From CAZKTF01 sp964555565 (lineage in GTDB: Bacteria; Planctomycetota; JAJSAM01; JAKLKS01): DNA of 6,491 nt. Shown here piece after piece: positions 6,208 to 6,491 of this stretch. Below the pieces are notes generated by a model, which saw nothing but the letters and a program-made list of their open reading frames with translations, was not told where the DNA came from and ran no database searches. The position numbers and the translations under genes were made by a program. The stretch is from NCBI GenBank assembly GCA_964555565.1, contig CAZKTF010000210.1, positions 1 through 6,491 on the forward strand, written 5' to 3'. Every line of letters starts with the position of its first letter. Position 1 is the stretch's first letter.

Positions 6208-6491
6208 ATGGCCGTCGTCGTCTCCCCTCGCCGGAACATCGGCATCATGGCGCACATCGATGCCGGCAAGACGACCGTCAGCGAGCGGATCCTCTTCTAC
6301 TCGGGCAAGATCCGGAAGGTGGGCGAGGTCCACGACGGCGCCACCACCATGGACTTCATGGAGGAGGAGCGCGCCCGGGGGATCACCATCAAGTCCGCGG
6401 CCACCCACCTCCGCTGGCGCGACCAGGACATCACGCTCATCGACACGCCGGGCCACGTGGACTTCACCGCCGAGGTGGAGCGCTCGCTCCG
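6208..6491 (+). CDS. fusA: Elongation factor G, GTPase domain N-terminal part (3' end cut by window edge)
   Basis: Translational GTPase that drives ribosomal translocation (and, for some paralogues, only recycling). The first 94 codons are present. G1/P-loop is AHIDAGKTT (15-23), preceded by RRNIGIM (8-14). Switch I contains 'MDFMEEERARGITI' (48-61) with the invariant RGITI (57-61). G3 is DTPGHVDF (79-86). 'AEVERSLR' closes the visible part. These features are specific to EF-G rather than to EF-Tu, LepA or TypA. The ATG at 6208 has GGAG 8 nt upstream. The usual str-operon neighbours rpsL and rpsG are absent upstream, where lon lies instead. MDFMEEERARGITIKSAAT differs from the common MDWMEQE.ERGITITSAAT, so this may be an EF-G paralogue (EF-G2 or spdEFG type) rather than the main fusA. 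The rest of the protein (about 600 residues) is outside the window. Confidence 0.93.
   Translation, partial: MAVVVSPRRNIGIMAHIDAGKTTVSERILFYSGKIRKVGEVHDGATTMDFMEEERARGITIKSAATHLRWRDQDITLIDTPGHVDFTAEVERSL

Noticed and set aside
6000..6456. Minus-strand frames over the lon 3' end and EF-G start
   Set aside because: They are antisense to clear coding sequence and Pro/Gly/Arg-rich, with no recognisable motifs.
1..6491. Mobile elements, CRISPR arrays, tRNA/rRNA genes, phage or toxin-antitoxin genes
   Set aside because: No direct-repeat arrays, terminal inverted repeats, transposase motifs or RNA-gene signatures were seen. All longer stretches are explained by the listed genes.

Overview
The window is very GC-rich and gene-dense: about 6.2 of 6.5 kb is coding. 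The strong G/C bias at third codon positions leaves long false ORFs on the opposite strands. The gene content points to a diderm (Gram-negative-type) bacterium: an Mla-type lipid-transport ABC system with an outer-membrane-type lipoprotein, an ATP-dependent Lon protease and a bacterial elongation factor G. Composition and gene order would fit a high-GC deltaproteobacterial (Myxococcota/Desulfobacterota-like) or similar uncultured lineage. The sequence alone does not settle the phylum.

Left part (1-3525, minus strand): a tightly packed four-gene operon, read right to left. It encodes a STAS-MlaE permease, the MlaF-type ATPase, an MlaD-type MCE protein with a long helical C-terminal tail, and a PqiC/YmbA-like lipoprotein cut by the left edge. 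All three junctions overlap (TGATG, ATGA, ATGA), so translation is probably coupled. Together the genes describe an inner-membrane ABC importer/exporter for lipids, an MCE ring with a periplasmic extension, and a lipoprotein that may receive that extension at the outer membrane.

Middle (3526-3649): a 124-bp divergent intergenic region. It carries a fair sigma70-like promoter toward the mla operon (TTGACT-18-TACCAT). A candidate extended -10 toward lon (TGG-TAGACT) overlaps it on the other strand.

Right part (plus strand): a complete lon gene (3650-6073) with all ATPase and Ser-Lys protease residues. A 134-bp spacer follows, with a candidate promoter and two short inverted repeats. Then comes the 5' end of an EF-G gene (from 6208) that runs off the window and is not preceded by the usual rpsL-rpsG genes.

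I found no RNA genes, CRISPR arrays, insertion sequences or attachment sites. Most of the window is ordinary housekeeping and envelope biology. The parts most worth a second look are the single-MCE-plus-needle-plus-lipoprotein layout, the STAS-permease fusion, the overlapping divergent promoters and the EF-G gene outside a str operon.
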